Shown piece after piece: positions 1 through 9,274 of a stretch of DNA of 64,000 nucleotides. Each line of letters starts with the position of its first letter. Position 1 is the first letter of the stretch. Source of the DNA: Rozella allomycis CSF55 (Eukaryota > Rozellomycota); NCBI GenBank assembly GCA_000442015.1, contig KE560945.1, forward strand, positions 1 to 64,000. Reading direction: 5' to 3'. A program made the position numbers and the translations under genes. The notes below the pieces were generated by a model. That model was given only the letters and a program-made list of their open reading frames with translations, did no database searches and was not told the DNA's origin.

Positions 1-1
1 A

Positions 2-616
2 AACGCTGAAACGGTCAAGGCGAACGATTCAACAGCATATGCTCACGTTAGTGACGTCACCTGGAATGATGTCAAAAAAATTTTCAATCCAAGAAAATAT
101 GTTCAAGAAAGGAGAAACATCGATAATGATCAGCTTAGTATCCTAACACAGTATCTTTCAATCACCACCAAGTGCTTTGGAACTGTTACAACAGGAAATG
201 ATGCTAAGCGCCTTCATTTCATTGCACCTGTTTTGATTTGTGTCTGCATTCTATTTGATGGGGATGTTGAGATTTTAGTCGAAGAGGATTTGATTGGAAA
301 CTTTGTTAAAGCCCATAGTCACTTTGAATTCATGTTAAGGCGTAAAAACAAGGTCGTGTGTATCGTTGAAGCAAAAAAAGACGATCTTGAACAAGGAATG
401 GCAGAGGTCTTGGTCGGCTGTGAAGTCGCAGCAGAAATTGGAGGATTGGATATTGTTTATGGAATCGTTACAAATTATTTTCAGTGGAATTTCTTGCGCA
501 GGCTCGATGATAAGGTGGAGATGGAAGAATGTTCTTTGAGTCATACGCCGGAAGGACCCGAACGAGATTCACTCAAAAACATTGCTGAAAAGATTTATGC
601 GATGCTCTCGAATTAA
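2..616 (+). CDS. Crinkler-like protein with PD-(D/E)XK nuclease-type C-terminal domain (5' end outside window)
   Basis: The frame is open from the first bases of the window to a TAA at 614-616, so the N-terminus is missing. The visible part (about 204 residues) carries FEFMLRR, then VVCIVEAKKDD, then a helix with GMAEVLVGCEVAAEI and a strand YGIVTNYFQWNFLR. This E...(V/I)xExK order followed by a Q/E-rich helix is the layout of PD-(D/E)XK nuclease-like domains found at the C-terminus of crinkler (CRN) proteins in oomycetes, Rozella and glomeromycete fungi. The family assignment is from motif memory, not from a search. CRN proteins are often secreted or nuclear effectors; the N-terminal header that would test this lies upstream. 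No intron is needed within the visible part. Confidence 0.6.
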   Translation, partial: NAETVKANDSTAYAHVSDVTWNDVKKIFNPRKYVQERRNIDNDQLSILTQYLSITTKCFGTVTTGNDAKRLHFIAPVLICVCILFDGDVEILVEEDLIGNFVKAHSHFEFMLRRKNKVVCIVEAKKDDLEQGMAEVLVGCEVAAEIGGLDIVYGIVTNYFQWNFLRRLDDKVEMEECSLSHTPEGPERDSLKNIAEKIYAMLSN

Positions 617-1114
617 AAAGTCTCTAATAAAAGGATATCAGAAGTTTTTTTTAACATAAACATAGCCCTTAACATCTTGCCATAAATTGTCTAGTAAAGC
701 AAATTATATAAGCAATTGAGTTGTCGTCAATATCAGATGAGCGCATGCACTAAAAATTTTTGTCTCCTAATTCCATAAAACTTTGCTAATATTTTGACAA
801 TATATCGTTGCTTGCACTGACTGACGTGAAACCCACTAGCATTTACGGCAACTCACTACTACAATTAAAAGTTTAATAATTGGTGGTATATTATATGTGT
901 GATAATGATATTTTGGGTCTCATTTCTTCACCGCAAGGTTGTTTGGAGCAAAAAATGAATGGTTTTTTGACCAAGGATGACTTAAAGTAAAAGTAAGGAG
1001 ACACTGTGATCAACGTAATATTTGGAGTCTTCAGTCTACTTTGGAGTATCCGATAGATATGAATCAGATAATGCGACTCTTACAAGTCATTTTCAAGAAA
1101 TCCAAGCCACGCCC
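617..1114. other. Intergenic spacer, no gene seen
   Basis: About 500 bp of AT-rich sequence between the nuclease-like gene and TAF7. I see no RNA gene or conserved coding stretch. The frame of TAF7 stays open upstream of the chosen ATG to about 1022, but without an in-frame ATG, so that part is probably leader. Confidence 0.5.
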
Positions 1115-2180
1115 ATGAAACGCATTTCCCAATTGAAAAAGGGGATAACTAATGTAAACAGCGAAGTATACCAGCTCGCACACAAAGAAGAGCAATTAAT
1201 CTTAAGAATCCTAGATGAACAGCTAGCAGAGTTACTCAGAAACAAAATCGGAAATAACGAACAGCCAGATCTCGAGATAATTTTCAAAGGTACTTATTCG
1301 CAATCGCTTTTACAGATGCGAGACATGCAACTGCTAAATTAGGAGACAAAACCTGGGATGCGAAACTATATGACCTTCCTTGTATTGTGGAATGCCAGAA
1401 AACGTATGATAAGAAGCGGTTTTTCAAATCGTCAGATATTTCTCAGGTACTAGAGTTATTTCTTGATGTAATAGATTCTAGTAGTTGGAGATGTAGATCC
1501 CAGTATACTTGATCGAATGGAACACAACTTATTGTGGCCAGATGGACTAACAAATCCCTTGAAAGATGTGAGAAGAAGGCGGTTTAGAAAGCGTATGGCT
1601 AAGAAGGTGATTGAAGACATTGAGAAAGAGGTCAGGAGATTATTAGAAGAAGATTCGAAGGCGATTTCGGTCGAATTTAGTAATCACTTAAAATGAGCTT
1701 AATAGATGTTCAGGAACAGTCACAGGACATGGATGTCGATAATAAAGAGGTTGATATATCGAGTGAAATTAGAACTCAAAATGATAATGCCAGTGAAAAA
1801 GGTGAAGTCGATGTCGACGACGAAGAAAACTACAGATCTGAATCAGCGGCATCTGATCTTGCTGCGGAAATAGAGTTTGGACTACTCCAAGAACTAGAAG
1901 ATGATGAGGATGATCGTCAAGGTATTATCTTTCATTTTTTTCAGGAATAGAATTCATGATGATGACTCAAGCAATTGATGAAATTAAGAATGAAATTGCA
2001 GACATTGAATCCAAGATTGCCGAAAAAACTCAGCAATTACAAAAGGCAAATAACATTGTTTTGAAGAAACGATTTCAAGAGGCTTTGGATAAACTTCAGA
2101 CTTCGCTGCAAGAAAAGCAAGCTAATCTAATAGAGATGGAGAAAGATATGAATCAAGATGTCGATGATACAGGAATGTGA
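1115..2180 (+). CDS. TAF7: TFIID subunit 7 (TAF7/TAFII55), five exons
   Basis: TAF7 is a TFIID subunit that binds TAF1 and acts in RNA polymerase II initiation. The spliced product has the TAFII55 N-terminal domain: EEQLILR near the start, then AKLYDLPCIVECQKTYD, FFKSSDISQ, LVVGD and PDGLTNPLKD followed by the basic RRRRFRKR. An acidic serine-rich middle (SESAASDLAAEIE, QELEDDEDD) and a C-terminal coiled coil (IDEIKNEIADIESKIAEK) follow, as in family members. Introns: 1290-1315 (26 nt), 1447-1474 (28), 1680-1705 (26), 1922-1944 (23); each restores the frame exactly at conserved residues. The start at MKRISQLKKG is the first in-frame ATG; the open frame extends upstream without one. It lies 68 bp upstream of the RBR ligase gene on the same strand. 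Confidence 0.9.
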
Positions 2181-2248
2181 TGTAATCCATTTTTATTTAA
2201 TAAACTCTAATTTTGTAACTTTTTCATTCTTGTGGCGCTACTACAAAA

Positions 2249-3568
2249 ATGAGTGAAAATTTGATATCTCGACTGGATCACGAATTTGCTACTTTGCTCC
2301 AACTGGAGAGTCTTGGAAAGATTGGTATTGATGTGAAAGACTTGCGTGAAGAGTGTTTCTCAAATATCATGAGTTTGCAAACTGTTTTGCAGTTGGAGGC
2401 CGACCATATGTATGCTTCAACACTGGAATCAATGGATAAAAATGATGTTGATATTTTGAAGGTTCCTAATTTAGAAGAGTACCCTCATATTGAGTATTAT
2501 GATTGTGAACAGCAAGTCCCGGATGAACTAATTTGTTTGATATGCAGCGACAATGTATCTTTTACTTCTGCCAAAGATAAAAAAGAAGGATTCAAAATTG
2601 ATAAATGCGATCATATTTATTGCGCCGAGTGTTTCTCGCATTGGCTCAAATTAGCAACTGAAGATAGATCTTTTCGTTTTCCTTTGATTTGCCCAGCGGA
2701 AAACTGTCAAACCACTATAGAGCCAACTAGTCAAATGGACCCTATTTTGGACGACGCTACTTTCGACTCATTTAGAAAACGCTACCTTGAAGCTACGGGA
2801 CGGGCTATTTACTGCCCTGAAAAAACTTGTTCGACATTTATGGCTCTTAGGTCTGACGCGCGTTTCATTCAATGTACGGAATGTCGTACTGGTATTTGCG
2901 TCTCTTGCAAAGTGAAAGATCACAGACCACTTCAGTGTGTGGATTTTCAGAATCTTCCAATTGAATATCGCAATCCTGATGATGTTACTCTACATATGGC
3001 TGTGAAGGAACATGACTGGAGATATTGCCCTTCATGCAAAGCTGCGGTAGAAAAGAAGACCGGATGCAATTTCGTTTCTTGTTTATGTGGCGTTGGATTT
3101 TGCTATAAATGTGGCAAACAATATAAAAACCTTATTGAAAACGAAAGAAATACTCATGGAGAACCAGATTGCACCTGTGGGCTTTTTGATGTCCCTCAAG
3201 GAATGGAAGGCGATGAGGATGATGAAGACGAAGAAGATGATGATGAAGAAGAAAATCCAGACGCGCATTTTAATCACCATAATGACATGAATAGAAATCG
3301 ATATGGACAAAGATATGCACTCTTTGGAGTAACCGATATCGTCTGGATGTTTGAAAACGCTCCTAATAGATTACCTCCATGGTTGTACGAAAGTTACCGC
3401 GATAATGTTTGCCATTATTGTCAAAGGAGGTTTTTATCATTGAGAAGTCTGCAAGCGCACTTGCTTACAACAAGAGATCATGAAGTCCTTTTTTGCTGTG
3501 GAAGAACATTCAAAGACGTCCGAGGTTTAAGAAATCATGCTATTGCTCGTCATCGATATCGCTTATAA
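2249..3568 (+). CDS. RBR (RING-IBR-RING) E3 ubiquitin ligase with C-terminal zinc fingers
   Basis: A 439-residue intronless protein. RING1 begins at CLICSDN (Cys96/Cys99) and runs to about residue 155; the IBR spans about 188-235 (YCPEKTCSTF to HRPLQC); RING2 runs about 260-290 (YCPSCKAAVEKKTGCNF, FCYKCGK). The Cys in TGCNF (about 273) occupies the position of the thioester-forming catalytic cysteine of the family, so the enzyme is expected to work by the HECT-like relay. A strongly acidic D/E tract (about 314-335) separates this from a C-terminal tail with C2H2-type patterns: CHYCQRRF...LQAHLLTTRDH and FCCGRTF...LRNHAIARH. It resembles Ariadne-type ligases but lacks an obvious Ariadne domain; the finger tail may recognise substrate or nucleic acid (inference). 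Confidence 0.9.
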   Translation: MSENLISRLDHEFATLLQLESLGKIGIDVKDLREECFSNIMSLQTVLQLEADHMYASTLESMDKNDVDILKVPNLEEYPHIEYYDCEQQVPDELICLICSDNVSFTSAKDKKEGFKIDKCDHIYCAECFSHWLKLATEDRSFRFPLICPAENCQTTIEPTSQMDPILDDATFDSFRKRYLEATGRAIYCPEKTCSTFMALRSDARFIQCTECRTGICVSCKVKDHRPLQCVDFQNLPIEYRNPDDVTLHMAVKEHDWRYCPSCKAAVEKKTGCNFVSCLCGVGFCYKCGKQYKNLIENERNTHGEPDCTCGLFDVPQGMEGDEDDEDEEDDDEEENPDAHFNHHNDMNRNRYGQRYALFGVTDIVWMFENAPNRLPPWLYESYRDNVCHYCQRRFLSLRSLQAHLLTTRDHEVLFCCGRTFKDVRGLRNHAIARHRYRL

Positions 3569-3614
3569 TAAAGTGAAAGGAATATATTAACACTACTTTT
3601 ATATTGGGAAGTGA

Positions 3615-3793
3615 GGGTCATCAAAAAATGTATTTACGACCTTCACATACCAAAAACCATCCTATTATTCCATAATGTAGCCCACAACCCCAACATAACA
3701 TTAGAACGTTAAAACACGCTTGGCAGGCTCGCCAATACAGTTAGTTCATTGAGGTGAGAAAGAATAGGATATCGTAATGAAATACAAGTAATA
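3615..3793 (+). repeat. Dispersed direct repeat, copy 1
   Basis: Copy 1 shares blocks, in the same order, with the stretch at 4119-4253: GGGTCA, AATGTATTTACGA.TTCACATACCAAA, ATTAGAACGTT.AACACGCTTGGCAG, CTCGCCAATA, TTAGTTCA and AATACAAGTAATA. Copy 1 is about 45 bp longer because of insertions, so the copies are old. Nature unknown. Confidence 0.75.
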
Positions 3794-4118
3794 AATCAGT
3801 GAAGTAATGAATTCCTCGATTAAACCATAAGGCATAAAACGATGAACGACTGGAATTAAGAAAATTTCGTATAGGTTGAAATGTGTGTTTTCATTCTCTA
3901 TTTCGTGCTGATAACGTGTTGATTTTTTTATATCCTTTGGCTTACAGCCTTACTGTGTACGTTCTACTGTCAAAAAGAAGTTTCTTAAAAAGGCTTATTC
4001 TTGACTCTTTCAGAAAAACATGATTGTTTGTCAAGTCGAATGTTAACATAAAGGATAGATTTGAGACTTCTCTACCGAAAAATATATGATGACCTTATAA
4101 GTTATACGAAGGTATCTC

Positions 4119-4253
4119 GGGTCAGCAATAAATGTATTTACGATTTTCACATACCAAAGTCCAAAACCATTCTAATACAGCCATCTACCCTTTAGAACGT
4201 TTAACACGCTTGGCAGACTCGCCAATATCCTAGTTAGTTCAATACAAGTAATA
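4119..4253 (+). repeat. Dispersed direct repeat, copy 2
   Basis: Second, shorter copy of the element at 3615-3793, about 500 bp downstream in the same orientation. It contains the same ordered blocks with point differences (for example GGCAGACTCGCC here against GGCAGGCTCGCC). No terminal inverted repeats or coding capacity were seen. Confidence 0.75.
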
Positions 4254-4790
4254 GAGGACTGGCGAAATGTAAGTGCAACCCCTCTCTTTATTAATCAGGC
4301 TCATGATTCATAAAGTTCATGTCGTCTGCCAAGCATACTTGTCTCGCTTATGGCATTGTCACTAGATGAGCCAGTCCAGTAGTTCCTTTGGTAAATATGT
4401 GATCAAATTGTCCGTCAATTTCTTGGAGTAAAGTACCTAGAATAGAGTTTGACAACAGTGTTTCCATACATTCCACGAACATCCGACATCGGTGTGGTAG
4501 TATGTTGATGTTTGCTTGGCCTTGGTCAATGGTCCCTCGGAATGCCATTTGATAATTAATAATGACCGGATTCCGGAACTCTGTTGACGACACGCTGGAT
4601 GGCTTTCTGAAAAATGACATCCCGATGCAATCTCAGAATTGGTTGAGTGGCAATTTTTTCTTGGATACCTCCGTTTTCATCACATTTCGTTGATTACTAC
4701 AAGAAACATATTTAAAATTCTTTCGTTAAATAACCTTCTAAAGAGTAGATCTTACATCTGATTTTCGAGCACCGTGACCCTGGAATAAAG

Positions 4791-7574
4791 ATGGAGAAAA
4801 CTTCAACTTGCGTTTCTTTTGTCCGTCATAAGTGGGCAAATTTCTATTATCCGTTTGGTAATACTATCGCAGAAGATCTGTCTCTATATTTCAACAAGCC
4901 CGAACTTGATTGCTTAGTAGTTGGTTGTGGAGATCTAAGAAATGTTTTGTTTACTATAAAAGAAGCAGAAAGAAAGAAAAATGTTTCAAAGCTCAAGTTT
5001 GTCCTGAACGACTGGCAACCCGAAATCATTGCAAGAAACGTTGTTATATGGTATGCACTTGAAAATGATACCAGGAACGTTAATGCCAAAAAATTGAGTC
5101 AATTCTGGTACTCTCTACAAATGGAAGATGATGTCTATAATTATTGGATCGAAAAGATGAAAGATTGTATTAGGGATATCGAATCTGGAAAAGTGAAAAA
5201 GTTTTTCGATGAATCAACCAAGTCCAAGGTGCTGTTTGTATTGAAAGCATGGATTCAATGTAGTTGGAATACAAAGCGGCTGTATGAAGAACGTAAAAAG
5301 TTTTACGAGAAGGTATCGATTATTACAAAAAGAGGAAACGATATTGCTGGTTTATGTGATTATTATATGTTATCTTCTGGTTTGTTGACAAACGATAAGA
5401 AGGGATCTTTGCAAAAGGAATGTACTGATTATTTAGAGACTTTGAGTTTTGTTAAAGCTGGGAAAGTCAATCCAAGTTTAACGCTAGTTGATGAAGAAGG
5501 TAATTTTAGTTATGCTTTGCATTATGCAATTAATTGTTATGAGGGCCACAGCATTGATCCGAAAATTGGTATGAAGAAAAGTCTGTTGAGAAATTTGCAG
5601 CAATGGATTGATGGATTTTCTTCATTTAAAGATAAAGTTGAAGTACAATTCGGTATTGATCATGCTCTTTATTTTATGGAAAATATGATAATGAAATGTC
5701 AAAAATTTGATTTGATTGAGAGTTCTAATTTGGCAGATCATGTTGGATTGTTGTCGTTGTTAACAAATGGTTCTTGTCTGTTGAAATGTGAAGAACAATC
5801 AATTATAAAGATTTGCTCCTTTTTAATATACCAATTTGCTAATTCTCGTGATGGGTATTTAGCGAAAGTGACTGGATTGCCTACATCCTTGTTCCCTACA
5901 TTGCTCGGTGTGGAAGTGAAGCCAGTGAATGACCGTTCTGATCATGAAACATTTATCGATCCTTTTCAAACGTCTATTTATTACAACGAGTTATCCAAGA
6001 GTGGTAGAAAGCACGAGGTTTTTCTATTCCGTAAATCAAAGAAACCGATTTTACCCATTTCTATTAAAGACTCACCATATGTGTTTGATTCATTGTTAAA
6101 GTTGATAAAAGATCTTTGTTCTAATCCTCTTAGAAGACATAAAAATCCTGGATCTGCATGCATTACTCCACATCTTATTGGAAGGTTGCTGGCGTTGGCG
6201 TGCGCAGACAATCGTGTATCTTTCAATGCGAAAATAAACAGGTCCATTCCCTTCGAAGAGAATCAGTTTTGGAACAGAGTAAAAGAAGTTATGGGTAAAG
6301 ATCTTTCATTTTATGAGTTGGCGTGTTATGCCAAGCTCTATGGGTTTCAAAGTGCAGCATTACCTGATTCTTACCTGTGCAAGTTTAATGTTCCACTAAA
6401 TTTGCCTGAAAATTGTCCAACTCCAAGTTTTATTTTAACTTTAAATCAAGGAGACGTCATGTTGTGCTCAATAGAGTCACTGGATTTGAAGGTTAACAAA
6501 GACTCCATAGAGTTTACATGCATTATTCCGAAATTAAAAAATAAGATTGAAGATTTATATTTTAGCGTCTATTATGGCCTTTGCGCTGATCAAATGACAT
6601 TAAATCTACCATATACTGCTTGCCCAATGGTTAAATTAGAGAAAAGAATGGTTCAAGAATTGAATCCGAATTGTCTTGCCCCATTGATAAAAAATAATGT
6701 TGAAAAACTTGTTGCTGAGATTGAGAACATTCAAGAGACTGCCGTTGCTTTTCAGGTCAAAGTTTTGCTTAACGAAGATCTTAAAAAGGCCAAATTTTCT
6801 CTAGTTGAAGATGGAAAAACTTTAAAAGGACTCAAGATTAATGAAAAGATATTGAAATTGCCGCTTCCAACAACTGTCAGTGTTATGTCTTGCAAGATTC
6901 ATAGGTCGTCTGGATTCGTATTGCTGAATTTAAAGAAATTGTTTAACTTTATTAAGATTCAACCTTTTATTAGTGTGAAAGGTTTGCCCAGTCTTGCTGA
7001 CAATGAAACTGCCGGCATGGGTTTCGCAACCATGTTCAATGAAGAATTCATGCTTGTAAAGTCTGGCATTAAATCTGTCAACACATTGAGCCCAATTGAA
7101 AAAGCATTATATGAATTAAAAGAAAATGTTCAAGTTTTAATGGTTAATAATATCCAAGGCCATAAAATACATGCAATCGCATCAAAATCTCTTGGAATAT
7201 TTGGTATTGTTATTTTCCATGGGCTTTACTCCTACCCAAGAATTGATACAACTCATTTCGACACTCCTATCATTGATGCCTCGTATTCATTCTTCAGTGT
7301 TAGCGATATCACTCTTATTAATTCAATAGTTCGTTCACAAGGAAATATTATCCAGTTATTTGTTGAAGATTTTGAAATTGAAAATTTGAAGAGTTTGTTT
7401 GAAAACTTTTTTAGGCCAATGGCAGTTGATCAATCTGTTCATCGCGATGTGAAGAAATTCAAAGCTCAAAAGATATTTAAGAGATGCATAATACATCCTG
7501 TTTACACTTCTGATATCTCCACGAAAGCGACAACTGACTTTATCAAAGAGTTGGGTAGCCTCAATTTTCAATAA
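4791..7574 (+). CDS. DUF4470-domain protein, 927 aa
   Basis: The N-terminus (about residues 18-90) matches the DUF4470 pattern known from fungal proteins: YYPFGNTIAEDLS, LDCLVVGCGDLRNVLFTI, KLKFVLNDWQPEIIARNVV. In many relatives this domain is joined to a MYND zinc finger; I see no C-x2-C MYND cluster here. The rest (about 800 residues) is mixed alpha/beta without a family I recognise. GCGDLRN and LNDWQP resemble a Rossmann-like methyltransferase fold (inference). There is no signal peptide or membrane segment. It is one uninterrupted exon, unusual for a gene of this length here. Start chosen at the first ATG of the frame. Confidence 0.75.
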   Translation: MEKTSTCVSFVRHKWANFYYPFGNTIAEDLSLYFNKPELDCLVVGCGDLRNVLFTIKEAERKKNVSKLKFVLNDWQPEIIARNVVIWYALENDTRNVNAKKLSQFWYSLQMEDDVYNYWIEKMKDCIRDIESGKVKKFFDESTKSKVLFVLKAWIQCSWNTKRLYEERKKFYEKVSIITKRGNDIAGLCDYYMLSSGLLTNDKKGSLQKECTDYLETLSFVKAGKVNPSLTLVDEEGNFSYALHYAINCYEGHSIDPKIGMKKSLLRNLQQWIDGFSSFKDKVEVQFGIDHALYFMENMIMKCQKFDLIESSNLADHVGLLSLLTNGSCLLKCEEQSIIKICSFLIYQFANSRDGYLAKVTGLPTSLFPTLLGVEVKPVNDRSDHETFIDPFQTSIYYNELSKSGRKHEVFLFRKSKKPILPISIKDSPYVFDSLLKLIKDLCSNPLRRHKNPGSACITPHLIGRLLALACADNRVSFNAKINRSIPFEENQFWNRVKEVMGKDLSFYELACYAKLYGFQSAALPDSYLCKFNVPLNLPENCPTPSFILTLNQGDVMLCSIESLDLKVNKDSIEFTCIIPKLKNKIEDLYFSVYYGLCADQMTLNLPYTACPMVKLEKRMVQELNPNCLAPLIKNNVEKLVAEIENIQETAVAFQVKVLLNEDLKKAKFSLVEDGKTLKGLKINEKILKLPLPTTVSVMSCKIHRSSGFVLLNLKKLFNFIKIQPFISVKGLPSLADNETAGMGFATMFNEEFMLVKSGIKSVNTLSPIEKALYELKENVQVLMVNNIQGHKIHAIASKSLGIFGIVIFHGLYSYPRIDTTHFDTPIIDASYSFFSVSDITLINSIVRSQGNIIQLFVEDFEIENLKSLFENFFRPMAVDQSVHRDVKKFKAQKIFKRCIIHPVYTSDISTKATTDFIKELGSLNFQ

Positions 7575-7826
7575 AGTTTTATTTAAATGATTATGGCAGT
7601 CTTCTCAGAATTATTGATGCATTACTTTTGATTATGTGAAACTAATCCTTAATCTGGCCTGTGGTATACCACATTAGTTTCGATATTTATAAATTGGACA
7701 CTCCATGCTGGAGATAAATAATTGTTTCAAATTTTTAAAATCTTTCCTAATATGCTCTAGATCAACTCATAAATGAAAAGATGGAAGTTGAAATTGTGAT
7801 ATTTTTATCTTGTACAAATAAATACA
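7575..7826. other. Intergenic spacer
   Basis: AT-rich spacer between the DUF4470 gene and the truncated tRNA-Glu. No gene or structured RNA was recognised. Confidence 0.4.
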
Positions 7827-7873
7827 TCCGCATTGGTCTAGTGGCTAGGATTTTGCGCTCTCACCGCAAAGGC
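7827..7873 (+). pseudogene. Truncated tRNA-Glu(CTC) copy ending at a scaffold join
   Basis: These 47 bases are identical to the first 47 bases of the intact tRNA-Glu at 8289 (acceptor 5' strand, D arm and complete anticodon arm with CTC). The sequence stops at the N at 7874, where the T arm should follow. The cut is therefore most likely an assembly break inside a repeated tRNA rather than a biological truncation. Confidence 0.8.
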
Positions 7874-7874
7874 N
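7874..7874. other. Scaffold join (N)
   Basis: A single N separates the tRNA-Glu fragment from a kinase exon. The two sides are not contiguous genes. Confidence 0.85.
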
Positions 7875-8101
7875 TGATATAAGGACAATCACAATGAGAT
7901 AATACTTGAATTTCTTTTTGAAGCTCAGAAATGTCATCGTCATCTGCTTCTAAGTTTATCTCCTTTATAGCTACTATTTGTTGAGTTTCATTATTAATGC
8001 TACGTTTCTCTAAAAAACGTTTCATACGCTTTAAAGACCTGCCCGAAACTACCTTTGCCAACTCGCTTAATTTTGATAAATTTTGATGCAATGTCAGCCA
8101 T
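7875..8101 (-). CDS. Ste20/GCK-family protein kinase, N-terminal fragment
   Basis: Reading the minus strand from ATG at 8101 and removing a 28-nt intron (8000-8027) gives the N-lobe of a Ste20-group kinase: start MADIASKFIKIKRVGKGSFG, then QVFKAINNETQQIVAIKEIN, LEADDDDISELQKEIQVLSH, CDCPYI. The glycine loop GKGSFGQV and the beta-3 lysine of VAIK are intact. The DDDDISELQKEI..L..C..PYI pattern is that of GCK-III/Sps1-like kinases (MST3, Sps1, Kic1). The gene is cut by the scaffold join at 7874, so about four fifths of the kinase is missing. Without the intron the ORF reads through the loop in the wrong frame, which hides the identity. Confidence 0.8.
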
Positions 8102-8288
8102 TCTGATTCAAACTCTAGATTGAAAAGTCGGAAATACGAGATCTACCATTTTTCATGATCGTTATCTGCAATTCAAAATTTTAAACATTTGGTTGGATAT
8201 CAATCTGAATCGATTAACCTTACTGAAAGCAGTCAAAAAAAACAAGTTGTTAAACTTCAATAAGAGTTCACCAATATAATCTAACACA

Positions 8289-8360
8289 TCCGCATTGGTC
8301 TAGTGGCTAGGATTTTGCGCTCTCACCGCAAAGGCCGGGGTTCGATTCCCCGATGCGGAA
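8289..8360 (+). tRNA. tRNA-Glu (anticodon CTC)
   Basis: The 7-bp acceptor TCCGCAT pairs with ATGCGGA, followed by discriminator A. The anticodon stem TTGCG/CGCAA encloses loop CTCTCAC with anticodon CTC. The T arm contains GGTTCGATTCC. An identical 5' half lies at 7827. Confidence 0.93.
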
Positions 8361-8456
8361 TATCAATTTTACCAATCTAATTTTTGGTTCCACAATAAGT
8401 AGGAATAATGACAACATTTAACCGTTTTATTATGTAAACTGTAAACAATTCCTCAA

Positions 8457-9160
8457 ATGACTAAACACTCGTCGAATCATCAATTTAGTCCCGCAACATC
8501 TGAATTTCTAAACAGTAAAAATAAACTGATCGTTGACACCAGATCTTTTGCTAGATTCCGGCATATCACAAAGACAGAAGAATGTGTTCAAAAATATTCT
8601 GGCGGGGAAAGAAGAAAAGGACTATAAAATCTTTCGACAAAGTGAATCGATGAAAATAAAATCGTCACCTTTTGAGAAAGATATCAATGCCGATAAATTG
8701 GTCAAGAAAAGGCAATTAAATGAAATTGTGAGGTCAGGGGCTTATTCAATTGAAAAGTATAAACCTTGCGAAAACAGTACATTCATACGTATACTATCAA
8801 AGGGAGAAATCTTTCTTTAGAAAAAGAAAAGTTACAATTGGCTATGGCCACAAGAAAATCAAAAGACGACCCGATTGCCTTCATTGAAAGCGAATCAAAG
8901 GAAGACCCTATGGCGGAATTGAAAGCAAAAACTTATCTCAAGTGCAAGGAAGATTTAGATGAAATATCAATGCGTAAGGTTTTGCATTATTCAATTTAGT
9001 GACTAATGAAATTCAAGAACGCAGAGATTGGCTTTGCGAAATGGAAAGATTAGGGCAGGCTGAAAAGTATAGAAAAAGAATTGAAAATGAAATTAACGAG
9101 GTAAAAGAAATACTATGCTGTCATAGCGAACNACGCTTTCATAGCGAACTTCTCGTTTAA
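8457..9160 (+). CDS. UPF0193 (EVG1/C22orf23-like) protein, flagellated-lineage gene
   Basis: The spliced product matches the UPF0193 pattern: SPATSEFLNNLLLDSGIS, QRQKNVFKNIL, the hallmark RSGAYSIEKYKP, LEKEKLQLAMATRKS, and the C-terminal NEIQERRDWLCEMERLGQ, AEKYRKRIENEI. Relatives occur mainly in animals and flagellated protists; a ciliary link is my inference from that distribution. Introns: 8515-8542 (28 nt), 8777-8802 (26), 8974-8999 (26). A scaffold-join N at 9132 sits inside the last codons and is followed by an 11-base duplication (TCATAGCGAAC), adding 18 bases in frame; the true C-terminus is probably six residues shorter. The start at MTKHSSNHQF is the first ATG of the frame joined by intron 1. 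Confidence 0.8.
9132..9132. other. Scaffold join (N) with duplicated flank
   Basis: TCATAGCGAAC appears on both sides of the N, which looks like an unmerged contig overlap inside the 3' end of the UPF0193 gene. Confidence 0.8.
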
Positions 9161-9274
9161 GCGGCGTCTATAGATAATGTTCGAATAAATATTGAAGACT
9201 GTAGTTAATATACCAAATAATTTAAAACTGGTTTTAGTAGTCGCATCACGTATGAAAAGATCAGTACCATGCCT

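Larger units (their letters stand above)
3569..4790. other. Long intergenic spacer with a direct repeat and one unsupported reverse ORF
   Basis: This 1.2-kb stretch between the RBR ligase and the DUF4470 gene holds two diverged copies of a repeat (listed separately). On the minus strand, 4348-4620 is open for 90 codons beginning MSFFRKPSSV. I do not recognise it; it has no flanking conserved exons and could be a gene relic or chance. Nothing else coding is evident. Confidence 0.4.

Noticed and set aside
8533-8820. Open frames beginning with TTG or GTG (for example 8533, 11477, 40496, 60167)
   Set aside because: Alternative starts are not expected in a eukaryotic nucleus; they are exon interiors, and the proper ATG was sought upstream or downstream.
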